From: CAVRIA01 sp963721115
Lineage (GTDB): Bacteria > Desulfobacterota > Binatia > HRBIN30 > CADEER01
Direction of reading: 5' to 3'
NCBI GenBank assembly: GCA_963721115.1
Contig: CAVRIA010000019.1
Location: 32,232-96,231, forward strand
DNA length: 64,000 bases
The notes below the pieces were generated by a model that saw only the letters and a program-made list of their open reading frames with translations, made no database searches and was not told the origin of the DNA. Positions 27,723-36,977 of this stretch are shown piece after piece (position 1 is the first letter of the stretch; every line of letters begins with the position of its first letter). The position numbers were made by a program, and so were the translations under genes.

Positions 27723-29741
27723 TCAAAACTCGAACTTCTCTACTGGAATGTGCCGCGCCTTCTCGCATTCGGCCTTGAAGTCATAGGGGACTTCATCGAC
27801 GCAATCGGGCCATTTGCCCGTCGCCAACCAGAATTCGACGAGGCCCAGCCGCGCACAGAGGGGCACGAAGCGAGGATCGTTGCGCAATTCCGGCATTCCA
27901 GCATGGAACAACAGCGCCGTGCGGTAGCCGTCTGGGCCCATGATGTCGTCTTCGGTCCCAAGCGGCCCGAGGCGGGCGTTCTCGGCCGTCCGGTAGGCTT
28001 CATCGACGAGGCCCAGATGCGCGGCATACACGAGACGCGAGACGTCGATGCATCCCGTCTTGTCGAAATGCGCCTGCAGCGCGCTTCGCATGCCGTCGAT
28101 GTTCTCCGGCGTGGGGTCGCGCTTGGTGCGGATGAACGCCAGACCGTCCTGAAACTCACGCAACGGGCGCTTCGCCGCGGGGTCCAACAACCTGTCAACC
28201 GCCGCCCAATCCTCGAGGAAGGCCTTCGCCCGCAGCAGGTTCGCAACGGGGAAGCTCATGTCGGGGACTCGCGCCATGAGGTCTTCGAAAACAGGTACGG
28301 CCTCCGCAACGCGCCCCGCCGCCATTCTCGCGAGAGCGACCATATTTGCGGACATCGGATTCAGCGCGTCAAATCGATAGGCGCGTTCCGTCTCCTCGGC
28401 GCTTTCGCGAACCCGCCCGACGTTGCGCAAGTACCAGCCGACGTACATTTGTCCATCGCTCGAGCCGGGCGCCCGCCTGATTCGCTCCACCACCCCGTCG
28501 TCCTCGACGAACCGTCCGAACGGCGGCATTGCGAAGAGCTGCGCCAACAGGGCGTCGACGTTCTGTGGATCGAGAGTCAGGGCCCGTTTCGCCTCGCGCG
28601 TCACGAGGTCGCCGCTCGCGGCGCGAGTGGCGAAGGGTTGATAGAAGCGCAGCCACGCCCGCGAGAATGCCAGCCGGCCCCAGGCCTCGGCGAAATGTGG
28701 GGCGCGCTGCGTGGCGACCTCCAGGAGCCCGACATTGGTCCGCAGCTCGTCTGGCGCGTAGGATCTGGGGCTGGCGCGCAGATAGAAATCATAGGCCGCC
28801 GGATCGATCGCCTTCGTCGAGGAGCTCATGAAGGTCTGGTCGAGCGCGGCCGCGATGTGCTCGGAGATCTCATCCTGCACGGCGAAAATGTCGTCGAGGC
28901 TGCGGTCGAAGCGGTCTGACCACAGGGTCGTCTGCGACGCCGCCTCCACCAGATGCGCCGCGATACGCACCCGTCCGCCCGCCCGGCGGATGGAGCCGTC
29001 CAAAATGTGCGAGCACTTCAGCTCGTGCGCAACTTTGCGCGCCGTCTTGTCCGCACCGCGGAACTGAAAACTCGAGGTGCGCCCGATGACTTTCATCTTC
29101 GCGCCGCGTGACAGACGCTGAATGATCTCCTCCGACACGCCATCCGAGAAGAACTGCATCTCCCGATCGTCCGACAGGTTGTCGAAGGGCAGCACGGCGA
29201 GAAGCGGTTCGTTGCTTTCGAGTGGCGGCGCGACAATGACCGACCCAACGGCAGCGAGGGAGAATGCCTCGACCGTCTCCGCCATTTTGTCGAGTCGAAT
29301 GGTCCCACGCGAGACGAGACGCTCGGCGATGGGACCGCGGATCGTCTGGCGCACCGTGCCCGACACCAGCGCGGAGCCCGGATCGCTGCGCGCCATCAGC
29401 CGGGCCGCGACGTTGACGCCGTGGCCGAGCAGATCGCCGTCTGGCTGCACCACGACATCGCCCAGATGCACGCCGACGCGCACCTTGGGTTCGCATTGTT
29501 CTGCCAGCGCGAACGCGGCTTCGACGGCGGCCAGGCTCGAACCGAACTCCAGCATGAAGCCGTCGCCCGCGGTGTTGAACACGCGCCCGCCATGCGCCCC
29601 GGCGATGCCTTCGATCACGCTCCGGAGCGCCGCCACTTCGGCCGTGGTCTTCGCCTCATCGGCTTCCGTGCGCGCGGAATAGCCGGCCACGTCGAGTGCG
29701 ACGATGGTGGCAAGTCTGCGGGGCTGGGCGTGATCGGCCAT
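27723..29741 (-). CDS. Class III adenylate cyclase with TolB-like and TPR regions
   Basis: Cytoplasmic signalling protein of 672 residues. The class III cyclase domain (residues 1-165) shows the metal-binding Asp residues in ALDVAGYS and AGDGFMLEF and the NxxxR motif in HGVNVAARL, so it is probably active. A TolB-N-like segment follows (LLAVLPFDNLSDD, QFFSDGVSEEIIQRL, GRTSSFQFRG). The C-terminal half is helical with TPR-like repeats (AEAWGRLAFSRAWL, REAKRALTLDPQNVDALL). The architecture is common in Alphaproteobacteria such as rhizobia, so acquisition by transfer is possible. It should make cAMP in response to protein contacts. It converges on the dehydrogenase upstream in coordinate. Confidence 0.92.
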   Translation of the reverse strand: MADHAQPRRLATIVALDVAGYSARTEADEAKTTAEVAALRSVIEGIAGAHGGRVFNTAGDGFMLEFGSSLAAVEAAFALAEQCEPKVRVGVHLGDVVVQPDGDLLGHGVNVAARLMARSDPGSALVSGTVRQTIRGPIAERLVSRGTIRLDKMAETVEAFSLAAVGSVIVAPPLESNEPLLAVLPFDNLSDDREMQFFSDGVSEEIIQRLSRGAKMKVIGRTSSFQFRGADKTARKVAHELKCSHILDGSIRRAGGRVRIAAHLVEAASQTTLWSDRFDRSLDDIFAVQDEISEHIAAALDQTFMSSSTKAIDPAAYDFYLRASPRSYAPDELRTNVGLLEVATQRAPHFAEAWGRLAFSRAWLRFYQPFATRAASGDLVTREAKRALTLDPQNVDALLAQLFAMPPFGRFVEDDGVVERIRRAPGSSDGQMYVGWYLRNVGRVRESAEETERAYRFDALNPMSANMVALARMAAGRVAEAVPVFEDLMARVPDMSFPVANLLRAKAFLEDWAAVDRLLDPAAKRPLREFQDGLAFIRTKRDPTPENIDGMRSALQAHFDKTGCIDVSRLVYAAHLGLVDEAYRTAENARLGPLGTEDDIMGPDGYRTALLFHAGMPELRNDPRFVPLCARLGLVEFWLATGKWPDCVDEVPYDFKAECEKARHIPVEKFEF

Positions 29742-29936
29742 GAGGGCTTTTGAGTCGAGCGTACGGGTTCGGGGTGATGCTACGCTAGCGTCCGGTTGAC
29801 GCCAAGCGCGGGCGCCTGGGCGCGGGCGCCTGGGCCCTCGACTGCGGGTCCAAGGTGGGCGTCCCGCGGTTTCGGGGCGTTGGTTCGAGCAACCTGGCCA
29901 TTGCGCAGATCGGTACGATCCTCCAATGATGGCCCG

Positions 29937-30704
29937 ATGACCCTACGCCTCGACGCCGTTGTCGACGGGCCGGATTCCGGCGAGACACTCGTCTTCATTC
30001 AGGGCTGGCCCGACGACGCTACGCTCTGGGACGTGCACGTGGCCTCTCTCTCGGCCCGGTACCGCTGCGTGCGGACGACGATGCCGAACTTCGACGGGCG
30101 GCGCTCCGTGCGTTGGGGCTACGGCACCGACGAAATCATCGAGGCCCTTGCCGAGATGGTCCGAGAGGTCTCACCGGATGCTCCGGTCACCCTCATCTTG
30201 CACGATTGGGGGTGCTACTGGGGGCACATCCTGCACCACCGATATCCGCAGCTCGTTGCACGCGTCGCCGGGCTCGACGTCGCGCCGCATGTGGAGCCGG
30301 GACCCGGTGCGATACTGGGGATCATTGCCTATCAGTGGTGGCTGATCGGCGCGTTCGTGCTGAACGGCCGGCTCGGCGACTGGATGACTCGCGCCCTCGC
30401 CGGCGCCATGGATGCCCCGTTGCCACGCGAACAGATCAACTCCTGGATGAACTACCCCTACCGCAATGTCTGGCGAGACATTCTCGGCGGACGCGCGAGG
30501 ACCGAGATGGATGCCTACTGGCCGCGGGTGCCGTTGCTGTTCGTTTACGGCAAGAAGAAACCCTTTCCGTTCCATTCGAAGAAGTGGATCGAGCACGTCG
30601 AGACGACGGGAGGCAAGGTGGTTGGCCTGGACTGCGGGCACTGGGTGCCTCGGGATCCGGCCTTCGGCAAGATCCTCGCAGACTGGCTCGAAGCGAGCAG
30701 CTAG
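29937..30704 (+). CDS. Alpha/beta hydrolase (epoxide hydrolase/dehalogenase-like)
   Basis: Cytoplasmic hydrolase of 255 residues. The oxyanion motif is QGWPDD, and the nucleophile elbow LILHDWGC has Asp, as in epoxide hydrolases and haloalkane dehalogenases rather than Ser esterases. A helical cap with many Trp follows, and the catalytic His is in DCGHWVPRD. ATG 29937 is used; the longer frame upstream lacks protein character. It is divergent from the adenylate cyclase with 195 bases between. The physiological substrate is not evident. Confidence 0.88.
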   Translation: MTLRLDAVVDGPDSGETLVFIQGWPDDATLWDVHVASLSARYRCVRTTMPNFDGRRSVRWGYGTDEIIEALAEMVREVSPDAPVTLILHDWGCYWGHILHHRYPQLVARVAGLDVAPHVEPGPGAILGIIAYQWWLIGAFVLNGRLGDWMTRALAGAMDAPLPREQINSWMNYPYRNVWRDILGGRARTEMDAYWPRVPLLFVYGKKKPFPFHSKKWIEHVETTGGKVVGLDCGHWVPRDPAFGKILADWLEASS

Positions 30705-30787
30705 GCGGTGCCGAGGAACGAGCATCCCCTGAGTCCCGGCGCCTAGTACAACGTTCCGAAATTGCGGTACCGTATGGCCCAGGGTTT

Positions 30788-30807
30788 CTTCTCCCGGATG
30801 GGAGAAG
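30788..30807. repeat. REP-like palindrome
   Basis: CTTCTCCC-GGAT-GGGAGAAG is an eight-base stem with a four-base loop, followed by GTCAGGATGAAGAGG. It resembles the widespread intergenic palindrome CCCTCTCCC...GGGAGAGGG followed by TCAGGGTGAGGG, in a diverged form. It lies between the hydrolase and the lipase genes. Confidence 0.45.
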
Positions 30808-30928
30808 GTCAGGATGAAGAGGATGAAATGCATGGCGAAGCCGTCACCATTTTCGCCTTTTGTGGTGGAGAGTACTTAGCGATCCAGTCGCTTTTCTGAT
30901 ATTCGAACCGCTGGAGGAGGGGAACCGC

Positions 30929-32431
30929 ATGAAGAAGCGACTCGTACTTTCGCTTTTGCTCCTGCTGCTGACCCTGTCGGCATGTGGCGACGACAATGAC
31001 AACGGTTCGCCCAACACCCCGACCGGCACGCCGACTATTTTGGTGACCGCCACCCCGACTCTCGCGCCGACCGGCACGCCGACGGCAACGCCCACCGCAA
31101 GGCCGACCGACACGCAGACGCAGGTGCCGACCGATACCCCGGCGCCGACCGAGACCCCGGCGAATGTCGAGTGTCCCGTCGTGGTCGCGGATGCCGACTG
31201 CGACCGGAGCCAGCGGCCCTTCGTCTTCGTGCACGGCACGTTCGGCTCGGGCGACAACTTCGCGCACGTGGCGCGGCTGCTCGGCAGCAACGGCTTCTGC
31301 CAGGACCGCATCATCGCGATCGATTACAATTCGCTCGGCGACATGCCCGGCACGAACGGACAGCTCGACGCCGCCATCGACGCGGTGCTCGCTGCGACCG
31401 GCTTCACCCAGGTGGATCTCGCCGGTCATTCGCAGGGCACGGCGCACTGCGGCGCGTACCTGAGCGATCCGGCCCATGCGGCCAAAGTCGCTCACTACAT
31501 CAACTTTTCCGGCTCCCCCGACGTAGGAGACGTGGAGACGCTGAGCGTCTCTTCTCAGCACGACCTCGGAGGCATGCCGCATCACGCCACCGGAACGAAC
31601 GTGACGAAGGTCACCCTCACCGACGAAGACCACTTCGCCGTCGCCGCCTCGACCCGGTCCTTCGTCGAGCTCTACAGGTACCTGCGCGGCGAGGACCCGC
31701 AGTACACCGAGGTTCAGTGCGGCGCGGAGATGGTCACCGTCGAGGGGGTCGCGGAATCGTTCGCGGACAACGTTCCGCAAACAGGGACCATCGAGGTCCG
31801 GGAGATCGGCGACACACCGCGCGCCGCCGCGGCGCCGCTGTATACCTTGGCACCGGACGCCGACGGCCATTTCGGGCCGGTCCAGCTGAAGCGCGACGCG
31901 TTCTACGAGTTCAAGGGATTCGACGCGCAAGGCGTTCTCATCGGCTACCAGTACTTCACGCCGTTCAAACGCAGCAACCGATTGGTGCGTATGCTCTCAC
32001 CGTCGCCGAACGCCGTGATCGCGGCGGCGAGCACGGGTCTCGTCGTGCGCGGCCCCGGGCACGCGGCGCTGATCGCCGCTGGGATGGGGGCGGCCTCCGG
32101 GAGGACCTGGGTGCGAGCCTGAAGATCGACGGGATGGAGGTGCTGACGAGCGAGAACGCCGGCGAGGAGGCGTTGGCCCAGCCTGCGACTGGACGGCGGT
32201 GTCGTCGGCTTCTTCATGTACGACGCGAACACGAACGGCCAGACGGACCTCGGGCTCGTCACCAGCGCGCCCTTCCTGGCCTTCACCGACGTCTTCATGG
32301 ACGCCACGGAGCCGCGCTTCATCGACGTCAGCTTCACGGCCGGCAGCGAAGACGAATCGATCGTCGACCGGAAGCTGAGGATCCCGAATTGGCCTTCCGA
32401 TGATGCGTTGCTCCTCATGGTGCTCCAATAG
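30929..32431 (+). CDS. Lipase-like alpha/beta hydrolase lipoprotein with Thr/Pro linker (two frameshifts)
   Basis: Exported lipoprotein of about 500 residues. The signal peptide ends in lipobox LSAC, then GDDNDNGS and a repetitive Thr/Pro linker of about 50 residues (TGTPTATPTARPTDTQTQ). The domain is triacylglycerol-lipase-like, with RPFVFVHGTFGSGDNF (oxyanion), nucleophile AGHSQGTAHCGAYL and a candidate His in TDEDHFAVA. A C-terminal beta-rich region follows. One G is missing in the run at 32086-32090 (AGMGGGLREDLGASLK) and one extra C occurs at 32182-32183 (ALAQLRLDGGVVGFF); the two shifts restore the frame to the TAG at 32431. GGAGGAGGGG precedes the ATG. Its N-terminal design matches the esterase fusion at 23993. 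Confidence 0.82.
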
Positions 32432-32446
32432 CCCCCTGAAAGACGC

Positions 32447-32478
32447 GAGGCCCGAGCATGAGATCGGGCCTCCGTTTC
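32447..32478 (+). terminator. Intrinsic terminator after the lipase-like gene
   Basis: GAGGCCCGA (32447-32455) pairs perfectly with TCGGGCCTC (32464-32472) around an eight-base loop and is followed by CGTTTCT. It starts 16 bases after the lipase stop at 32431. Confidence 0.65.
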
Positions 32479-32664
32479 TGGGCGGGCCGGCCACGTAGGT
32501 CTACTCGTTGCCGCCACAGCCCGATGCGAGGAGCGGACGCCCGCTGGGCGCGGGAAGTCAGGGATTCGATCGCGCCCAGGCATTTTTTCGCCGACGGCTG
32601 TCGATCCGGCGCCGGCTCGGGCGACCTCCGCCGCGCCCAGGGTCGGAAGCGCCGGGGCGGCGCG

Positions 32665-34314
32665 CTACAGACCGTGTGGGTCGGGGCGCGTCGGGAAGCG
32701 CGCCGCGGCCAGGAAAAAGAAGCCGCACAGCGCGTAGCCGATCGCCCAGGGCAGGCCGCTGGCGAAGCCGATGTCGTAGACCCCGCCGGCCGGCGTGACG
32801 CGGCCGGCGTGAATGAAGCCGAAGAAGGAGAGGCCCGCACCGATGCCGGCCCACACGGCTGCACGGGCGAATTCGCGATCGATGAGGTGAGCGCTCATCG
32901 CCGACCAGATCATGCAAGTGAGCATGAAGCCTTGCGAGATGGCGACGAACCCGTCGAGCCGCAGACCGACGGCGGAGAACGCGGCCGGTGAGCCGAGAAC
33001 GCTTGCCGCCAGAGCGGCGTTCCCCTGCGCCACCGCGGCGGCGTTGAGCGACTGCGTCAGCACCAACAGACCCCAGGCGGCGATCGCCGGGAACAGCCCG
33101 ATCGCCACCGCCGGCGCGTGCCGCACGTCCGTGACCTGAAAGGCCTGCGCGGTGATGATGATGCCGATCCACAGCACGATCGCCATGCCGGCCTCGATCG
33201 GGACCAACGAGCCGACGAAGTAAGTGAGGCCGCCGAGCGCCAGCACGGCGAAGAAAATGGCATTGAGAATCGAGTACCCCGAGCGCGCCCCGAGCGCCTT
33301 CCAACCCGGGTGGCCGATGTAGATGGTGGTCGGAAAGCACGAGCCGAGCATCGCGGCGACGATCGACCCGAGACCGTTGACGGCCATGCACGGCATCGCC
33401 CGGTAGGCGTCGCCGGCGGCGTCGGCCGACTCGATGTTCTGCAGCGATCCGAGGACGTTGAACAGCCCCATCGGTAGCACCACCGGAACCAGCGCATCGC
33501 GCATCAGCGGGCTGGTCAGCCCGGCGTACAGGTCGCCCAGCACCGGTACCGGCAGGTAGAGACCGATCGAGTTGCGTGCTTCGACGACGCGGCTCCAGTC
33601 GACCGGCGTCGCCTTTATTCCCGCCGCCCAGGCGAGCCAAGCGAGAGCCGTTCCGGCCAACACCGCCCAGGCGCCGCCGGGAATCCGGAACGGAAACACC
33701 ACGCCGGCAAAGTACGTGGTCAGGATGATGCCGAGCGGCAGCATCGCGACCAGCGGCGCCGCCATGGTGCGGATCGCGAAGTCGATGGCGATGAAGCTGA
33801 TGGCGATACCGGCGAGAGTCGAGAGCAATGCGGCGCGCGGAGTCGCACGGCGCACCGAGTCGCCGACCAGCGCGCCGGCGAGCTCGATGAGGCCCGACAA
33901 TAGACAGGCGCCGAGCCCAACCTGCCAGGCCGCCAGCGCCGCCTCGGCCGCATCCGCGCCGCGCGCTTCGGCGGCGAGCTTGACCGGCAGCATGACGAGG
34001 AAGATGAACGCGAACAGCGACACGGTGTTGATGCCGTACGGCAATGCCGTAACGTCCGACCGCCCCTCGTGCCGCGACAGCTGTTGTGCCTGCCAGGCGT
34101 AGTAGAGGTTGCCGACGATCACGGACAGCGCCGCGCCCGGCAGCACCCGGCCGAGCAGCAGCTCGACCGAGAACCCCAGCACCTCCCGGCAGAGGCCGAG
34201 GATGAGCAGGAACTGGATCAGGTTGTCGATCGCCAGGCCGAAGAAGCCATCGAGATCGCCGGGCTGGTAGAGCGGCTGTGCCGTCCGGCGCGCCGCCGCG
34301 GGGTTCGAGTCCAT
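32665..34314 (-). CDS. NCS2-family permease
   Basis: Inner-membrane nucleobase-type transporter of 549 residues with about 12-14 hydrophobic helices. Its sequence fits the AzgA-like branch of NCS2 (GINTVSLFAFIFLVMLP, AMPCMAVNGLGSIVAAMLGS, CFPTTIYIGHPGWKALGAR, IGIIITAQAFQVTD). The ATG at 34314 gives a short cytoplasmic N-terminus before DGFFGLAIDNLIQF. No purine-related genes stand next to it, so the substrate could be a purine or another small heterocycle. It is convergent with the lipase-like gene. Confidence 0.88.
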   Translation of the reverse strand: MDSNPAAARRTAQPLYQPGDLDGFFGLAIDNLIQFLLILGLCREVLGFSVELLLGRVLPGAALSVIVGNLYYAWQAQQLSRHEGRSDVTALPYGINTVSLFAFIFLVMLPVKLAAEARGADAAEAALAAWQVGLGACLLSGLIELAGALVGDSVRRATPRAALLSTLAGIAISFIAIDFAIRTMAAPLVAMLPLGIILTTYFAGVVFPFRIPGGAWAVLAGTALAWLAWAAGIKATPVDWSRVVEARNSIGLYLPVPVLGDLYAGLTSPLMRDALVPVVLPMGLFNVLGSLQNIESADAAGDAYRAMPCMAVNGLGSIVAAMLGSCFPTTIYIGHPGWKALGARSGYSILNAIFFAVLALGGLTYFVGSLVPIEAGMAIVLWIGIIITAQAFQVTDVRHAPAVAIGLFPAIAAWGLLVLTQSLNAAAVAQGNAALAASVLGSPAAFSAVGLRLDGFVAISQGFMLTCMIWSAMSAHLIDREFARAAVWAGIGAGLSFFGFIHAGRVTPAGGVYDIGFASGLPWAIGYALCGFFFLAAARFPTRPDPHGL

Positions 34315-34763
34315 GGTGTGGCGCCTCTACGCAAAAAATCCGCAAAACCCAACCCCCATCACCCGATCTGAAACTTCGCCCGATTTGCCTTGGATTCGTG
34401 GCCCGTCTCTTCTCCCTCTGCGTCTCTGCACCCTGCGCGAGAGATGATTGTCAGAGCAAGGGCGCTGCTGCTGCGAAATCGCCGCGCCACGCCCAAACTT
34501 TAGATGCGTCCGGGGTGGCCGGGGTCGGGGCCAGTGCGTCGATCTCGCCCCCTTCTGGAAGCCCGGAGTCGAAGGGCTGCCAGCTGGGCCCGCCGTCTCG
34601 GCTGAGGTGTAGCGCCAAACGCTACAAACCCGCGCGTCCCCCTCATTGTCCACCGTCCTGGCCCCCCGGGGTCGGCGTGCTGTGCAGCTCGTGCGGGAAC
34701 GGTTCCCGGCGCATCGGCATCCTAAAAGTGGACACATTTGCTGACTTGTTATAGGCTCGCCGC
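34315..34763. other. Intergenic region between NCS2 permease and Phd/PIN module
   Basis: No gene seen. CGGGAAC-G-GTTCCCG (34694-34708) is a perfect 7-1-7 palindrome about 55 bases before the antitoxin start and could be its operator. A TTATAG hexamer at 34749-34754 is a candidate -10 element only a few bases before the start codon. Confidence 0.4.
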
Positions 34764-34982
34764 ATGAAGACGATGGCAGCGGCGAAGTTCAAGGAGCAGT
34801 GCCTGGCGGTTCTGGATTCCGTCGACGCCGAGGGAATCATCATCACGAAGCACGGCAAGCCGGTTGCGAAGCTGGTCCCGATCGAAGCGGAGTCCGGCGC
34901 GATGATCGGCAAGCTACGTGGTCGAATTCGAATCAAGGGAGACATCACCAGCACGGGGTTGAGCTGGGATGCTCAATCTTGA
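34764..34982 (+). CDS. Phd/YefM-family antitoxin
   Basis: DNA-binding antitoxin of 72 residues. The family opening is AAAKFKEQCLAVLDSV followed by GIIITKHGKPVAKLVPIE, which forms the Phd DNA-binding fold; the C-terminal tail (GRIRIKGDITSTGLSWD) wraps the toxin. The stop overlaps the PIN toxin start by 14 bases, the usual antitoxin-first order. It should repress its own promoter, possibly through the palindrome at 34694-34708. Confidence 0.9.
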   Translation: MKTMAAAKFKEQCLAVLDSVDAEGIIITKHGKPVAKLVPIEAESGAMIGKLRGRIRIKGDITSTGLSWDAQS

Positions 34983-35331
34983 CACGTACGTCCTCTTGTA
35001 TGCTCTCTCTGGCGAGCTGAAGCCCGCCGAAGAGAAGCTTCTTCGGGGCGACTCTTGGAGTATCTCGGCGATTGTCCTCTGGGAGATCAGCAAGCTCGCG
35101 CAGCTCGACCGCATCGAGCTCGATATCGGTACCGCCGAGGTAAGAAGAACGCTCGCCTCGATTCACACCTGGCCGATCACGCTCGACGTCTGTGCGGCGA
35201 TCCCTGACCTCGACTTCCGCAGTGATCCGGCCGATGAGTTGATCGCTGCGACCAGTGTGGTTCATCGAGTTCCGCTGGTCACGAGAGATCGCAAGATCCG
35301 GCGCTCGAAGCTGGTTCCGCTTGCGAAATGA
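34969..35331 (+). CDS. PIN-domain toxin (VapC-like)
   Basis: Predicted endoribonuclease toxin of 120 residues. The PIN acidic residues are visible: D5 in MLNLDTYVLLYAL, Glu in VLWEISKL, the pair in SDPADELIAA and Asp in LVTRDRKIRR. It overlaps the Phd gene by 14 bases and should cleave RNA when the antitoxin is lost. All key acids are present, so it is likely functional. GC content is lower than in neighbours, consistent with horizontal arrival. Confidence 0.9.
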   Translation: MLNLDTYVLLYALSGELKPAEEKLLRGDSWSISAIVLWEISKLAQLDRIELDIGTAEVRRTLASIHTWPITLDVCAAIPDLDFRSDPADELIAATSVVHRVPLVTRDRKIRRSKLVPLAK

Positions 35332-35549
35332 TCGGAATGCGCAAACCCGAAAGTGATTCACGTGGCCCCCACCACAATAACATCGTTTCGCTTCGCCGGT
35401 AAATCAATGCGTGATTTCGGTCCGCATCGACCTTTTCGGTCCGCGAATCGGCGCGCGGCGACAGCTCCCCGCTCCGCGCGACGGGCGAGCGCCGCGGCGA
35501 TCCCGGGACCAGCGCGGGCGCCGCAGCCCGCCCGACCATGCCAACCCGC

Positions 35550-36287
35550 TCATCGCTTGACAAACACACCGAGGATGTCCGCCTTCAGTACTTCCAGTGC
35601 GGGTCGATCGATCGCGCGTTCGAAGAGCAGCGACCCGATGTACAGCGGCTTGACGAAGCCGAACGAGTGCGCCATCGACAGCCGCTCGAGACGCTCGACG
35701 CCGAACGACGCCTCTGCCGCCAGCGCCCGCAAGCGGCCCACCGAGTTGGCGCGGTAGAAGGTGGGAAACATGTCGTCTTCGTGGTCCACCCATTCGCCGC
35801 GCGCGAAGTAGTACGTGACCTTCTTGTACGCGAGGTGGAATCGGTACGGAGTCGCAGCGGCCACCAACATGCCGTAGTTGTAGAGGTTCGGCGTGTACAC
35901 GACGAAGTGCGCTCCCGGGCGACAGATGCGCGCGACCTCGGAGAACACGACCTCGGGGTGCTCCAGGTGCTCGACGACCATCGAGCTGGTGACCAGCGTG
36001 AACGTCTCGTCGCGGAAAGGAAGCGCCGCCGCGTCGCAACGCGCCAGAGCGCTCAGGCTGGAGTGACCGCCGAGAGCCGGGTCGAGGTCGACTCCGACGG
36101 CGAAGCGCGCTTGCTTCGGCAGCTCGTCGTTCAGGCGATCGTCGGCGCAGATGCGCTTGCCGCATCCCAGCTCGAGCCAGACCGTCTGCTCGTCGACCAA
36201 GTCGTCGAGCAGCGCCTGGTACACCATCTTCGGCGAACGGTACCGCGGGAAATAACGCTCGATCAGCGCCGTGTTGCGTCCTTGCAT
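35550..36287 (-). CDS. Class I SAM-dependent methyltransferase
   Basis: Methyltransferase of 245 residues. SAM-binding motif I is VWLELGCGKRICAD, motif II VGVDLDPALGG, then ARCDAAALPFRDETF and the post-motif VTSSMVVEHLEHPEVVFSE. The C-terminal half (VTYYFARGEWVDHEDDMFPTFYRAN) resembles methyltransferases found near polysaccharide genes. It lies next to the exosortase-type ligase cluster, separated by 690 noncoding bases with repeats. It may modify the same surface product. Confidence 0.88.
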   Translation of the reverse strand: MQGRNTALIERYFPRYRSPKMVYQALLDDLVDEQTVWLELGCGKRICADDRLNDELPKQARFAVGVDLDPALGGHSSLSALARCDAAALPFRDETFTLVTSSMVVEHLEHPEVVFSEVARICRPGAHFVVYTPNLYNYGMLVAAATPYRFHLAYKKVTYYFARGEWVDHEDDMFPTFYRANSVGRLRALAAEASFGVERLERLSMAHSFGFVKPLYIGSLLFERAIDRPALEVLKADILGVFVKR

Positions 36288-36526
36288 GACAATCCAATCC
36301 CGTCGAAATCTCGCCCGCGAGCGCCGCGAACGACGACCTTCGCTCCTCGATCCCTACTCGAAAACAACTCGCATAGCCTCCGGACGACCCCCCGCACCGC
36401 GGCGAGATCGAGCTCCCCGCGCCGGCCGCCGGGCAACGGCCCTCCTGCCCCTGTCCCGGACGCGCTGTCCCGGCGGGCTCCAGCGACCCCCGCCCCCCCG
36501 CGCTCGCGACACCTCCAGAGGGCGTC

Positions 36527-36559
36527 GATAGTATGCGGCGAGAGCGGCGGTCAAGCCCG
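36527..36559 (-). promoter_or_regulatory. Promoter-like element CTTGACC-N15-TACTATC, copy A
   Basis: On the minus strand TTGACC and TACTAT are 15 bases apart. The same two blocks with the same spacing recur at 36697-36730 (TTGACC, TACTAT) and 44175-44205 (TTGATT, TACTAT), while the spacer differs more, as expected of a conserved recognition site. Confidence 0.5.
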
Positions 36560-36568
36560 CGGGCCGGA

Positions 36569-36611
36569 GCGGATAGGCCGTACAAGCTGGAGATTTGACG
36601 CAACGCTCCAC
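36569..36611. repeat. 43-base direct repeat, copy A
   Basis: Identical over 43 bases to 44408-44450. It begins GCGGATAGGCCG and ends CGCAACGCTCCAC. The two copies enclose the ligase/decarboxylase/radical SAM/sulfotransferase/ACP block. It shows no tRNA or terminator structure. Confidence 0.85.
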
Positions 36612-36696
36612 GATCGGACGCTGCAAACGGGTCTCGAGCGGGCCCCGCAATGGCCCTCGATCCCGCTCACGACTCGCCCCCCCCTCCATGGAGCTT

Positions 36697-36730
36697 GGAT
36701 AGTACCTGCTTGTGGAGTCGGTCAAGGCCG
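36697..36730 (-). promoter_or_regulatory. Promoter-like element CTTGACC-N15-TACTATC, copy B
   Basis: TTGACC is the complement of 36720-36725 and TACTAT the complement of 36699-36704, with a 15-base spacer. It matches copies A and C in both blocks. Function as a sigma70-type promoter with short spacing is inferred. Confidence 0.5.
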
Positions 36731-36977
36731 AAAAACGCCCGGCACGGCTCGTTGTGGGCGCAGGGGCCGGGGCTCGCCGGCGAACGAGGCGATGACGACA
36801 CACGCGTCGCCCTTGGGCAGATACATCAACGCCTTCGATCTTCAATCCGCGGTTCGCGTCCGTCGAAGAGCCCCTTTGATCTTCGAGATCACCCCATGTC
36901 TGGAGACGCGCCACGACGCGAGCAGCGTGCCGTGAGCGCGGTGGTCTCGCGACCCCAGGGGGCGATCCCGGCGTCGA

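Larger units (their letters stand above)
36288..36977. other. 690-base noncoding stretch with two promoter-like elements and a direct repeat
   Basis: No convincing gene. It holds the 43-base repeat (36569-36611) and two minus-strand elements of the form CTTGACC-N15-TACTATC (36527-36559 and 36697-36730). A third copy of this element lies at 44175-44205. The elements look like promoters reading toward the methyltransferase, though more than 200 bases from its start. Confidence 0.5.

Noticed and set aside
36569..36611. 43-base repeat as a tRNA, attC or terminator
   Set aside because: No cloverleaf, no T-arm, no strong hairpin and no U-tract; kept only as a repeat.
36354..36914. Minus-strand frame of about 186 codons in the noncoding stretch
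   Set aside because: It runs through the direct repeat and promoter-like elements, is Arg/Gly-rich and has no recognisable motif.
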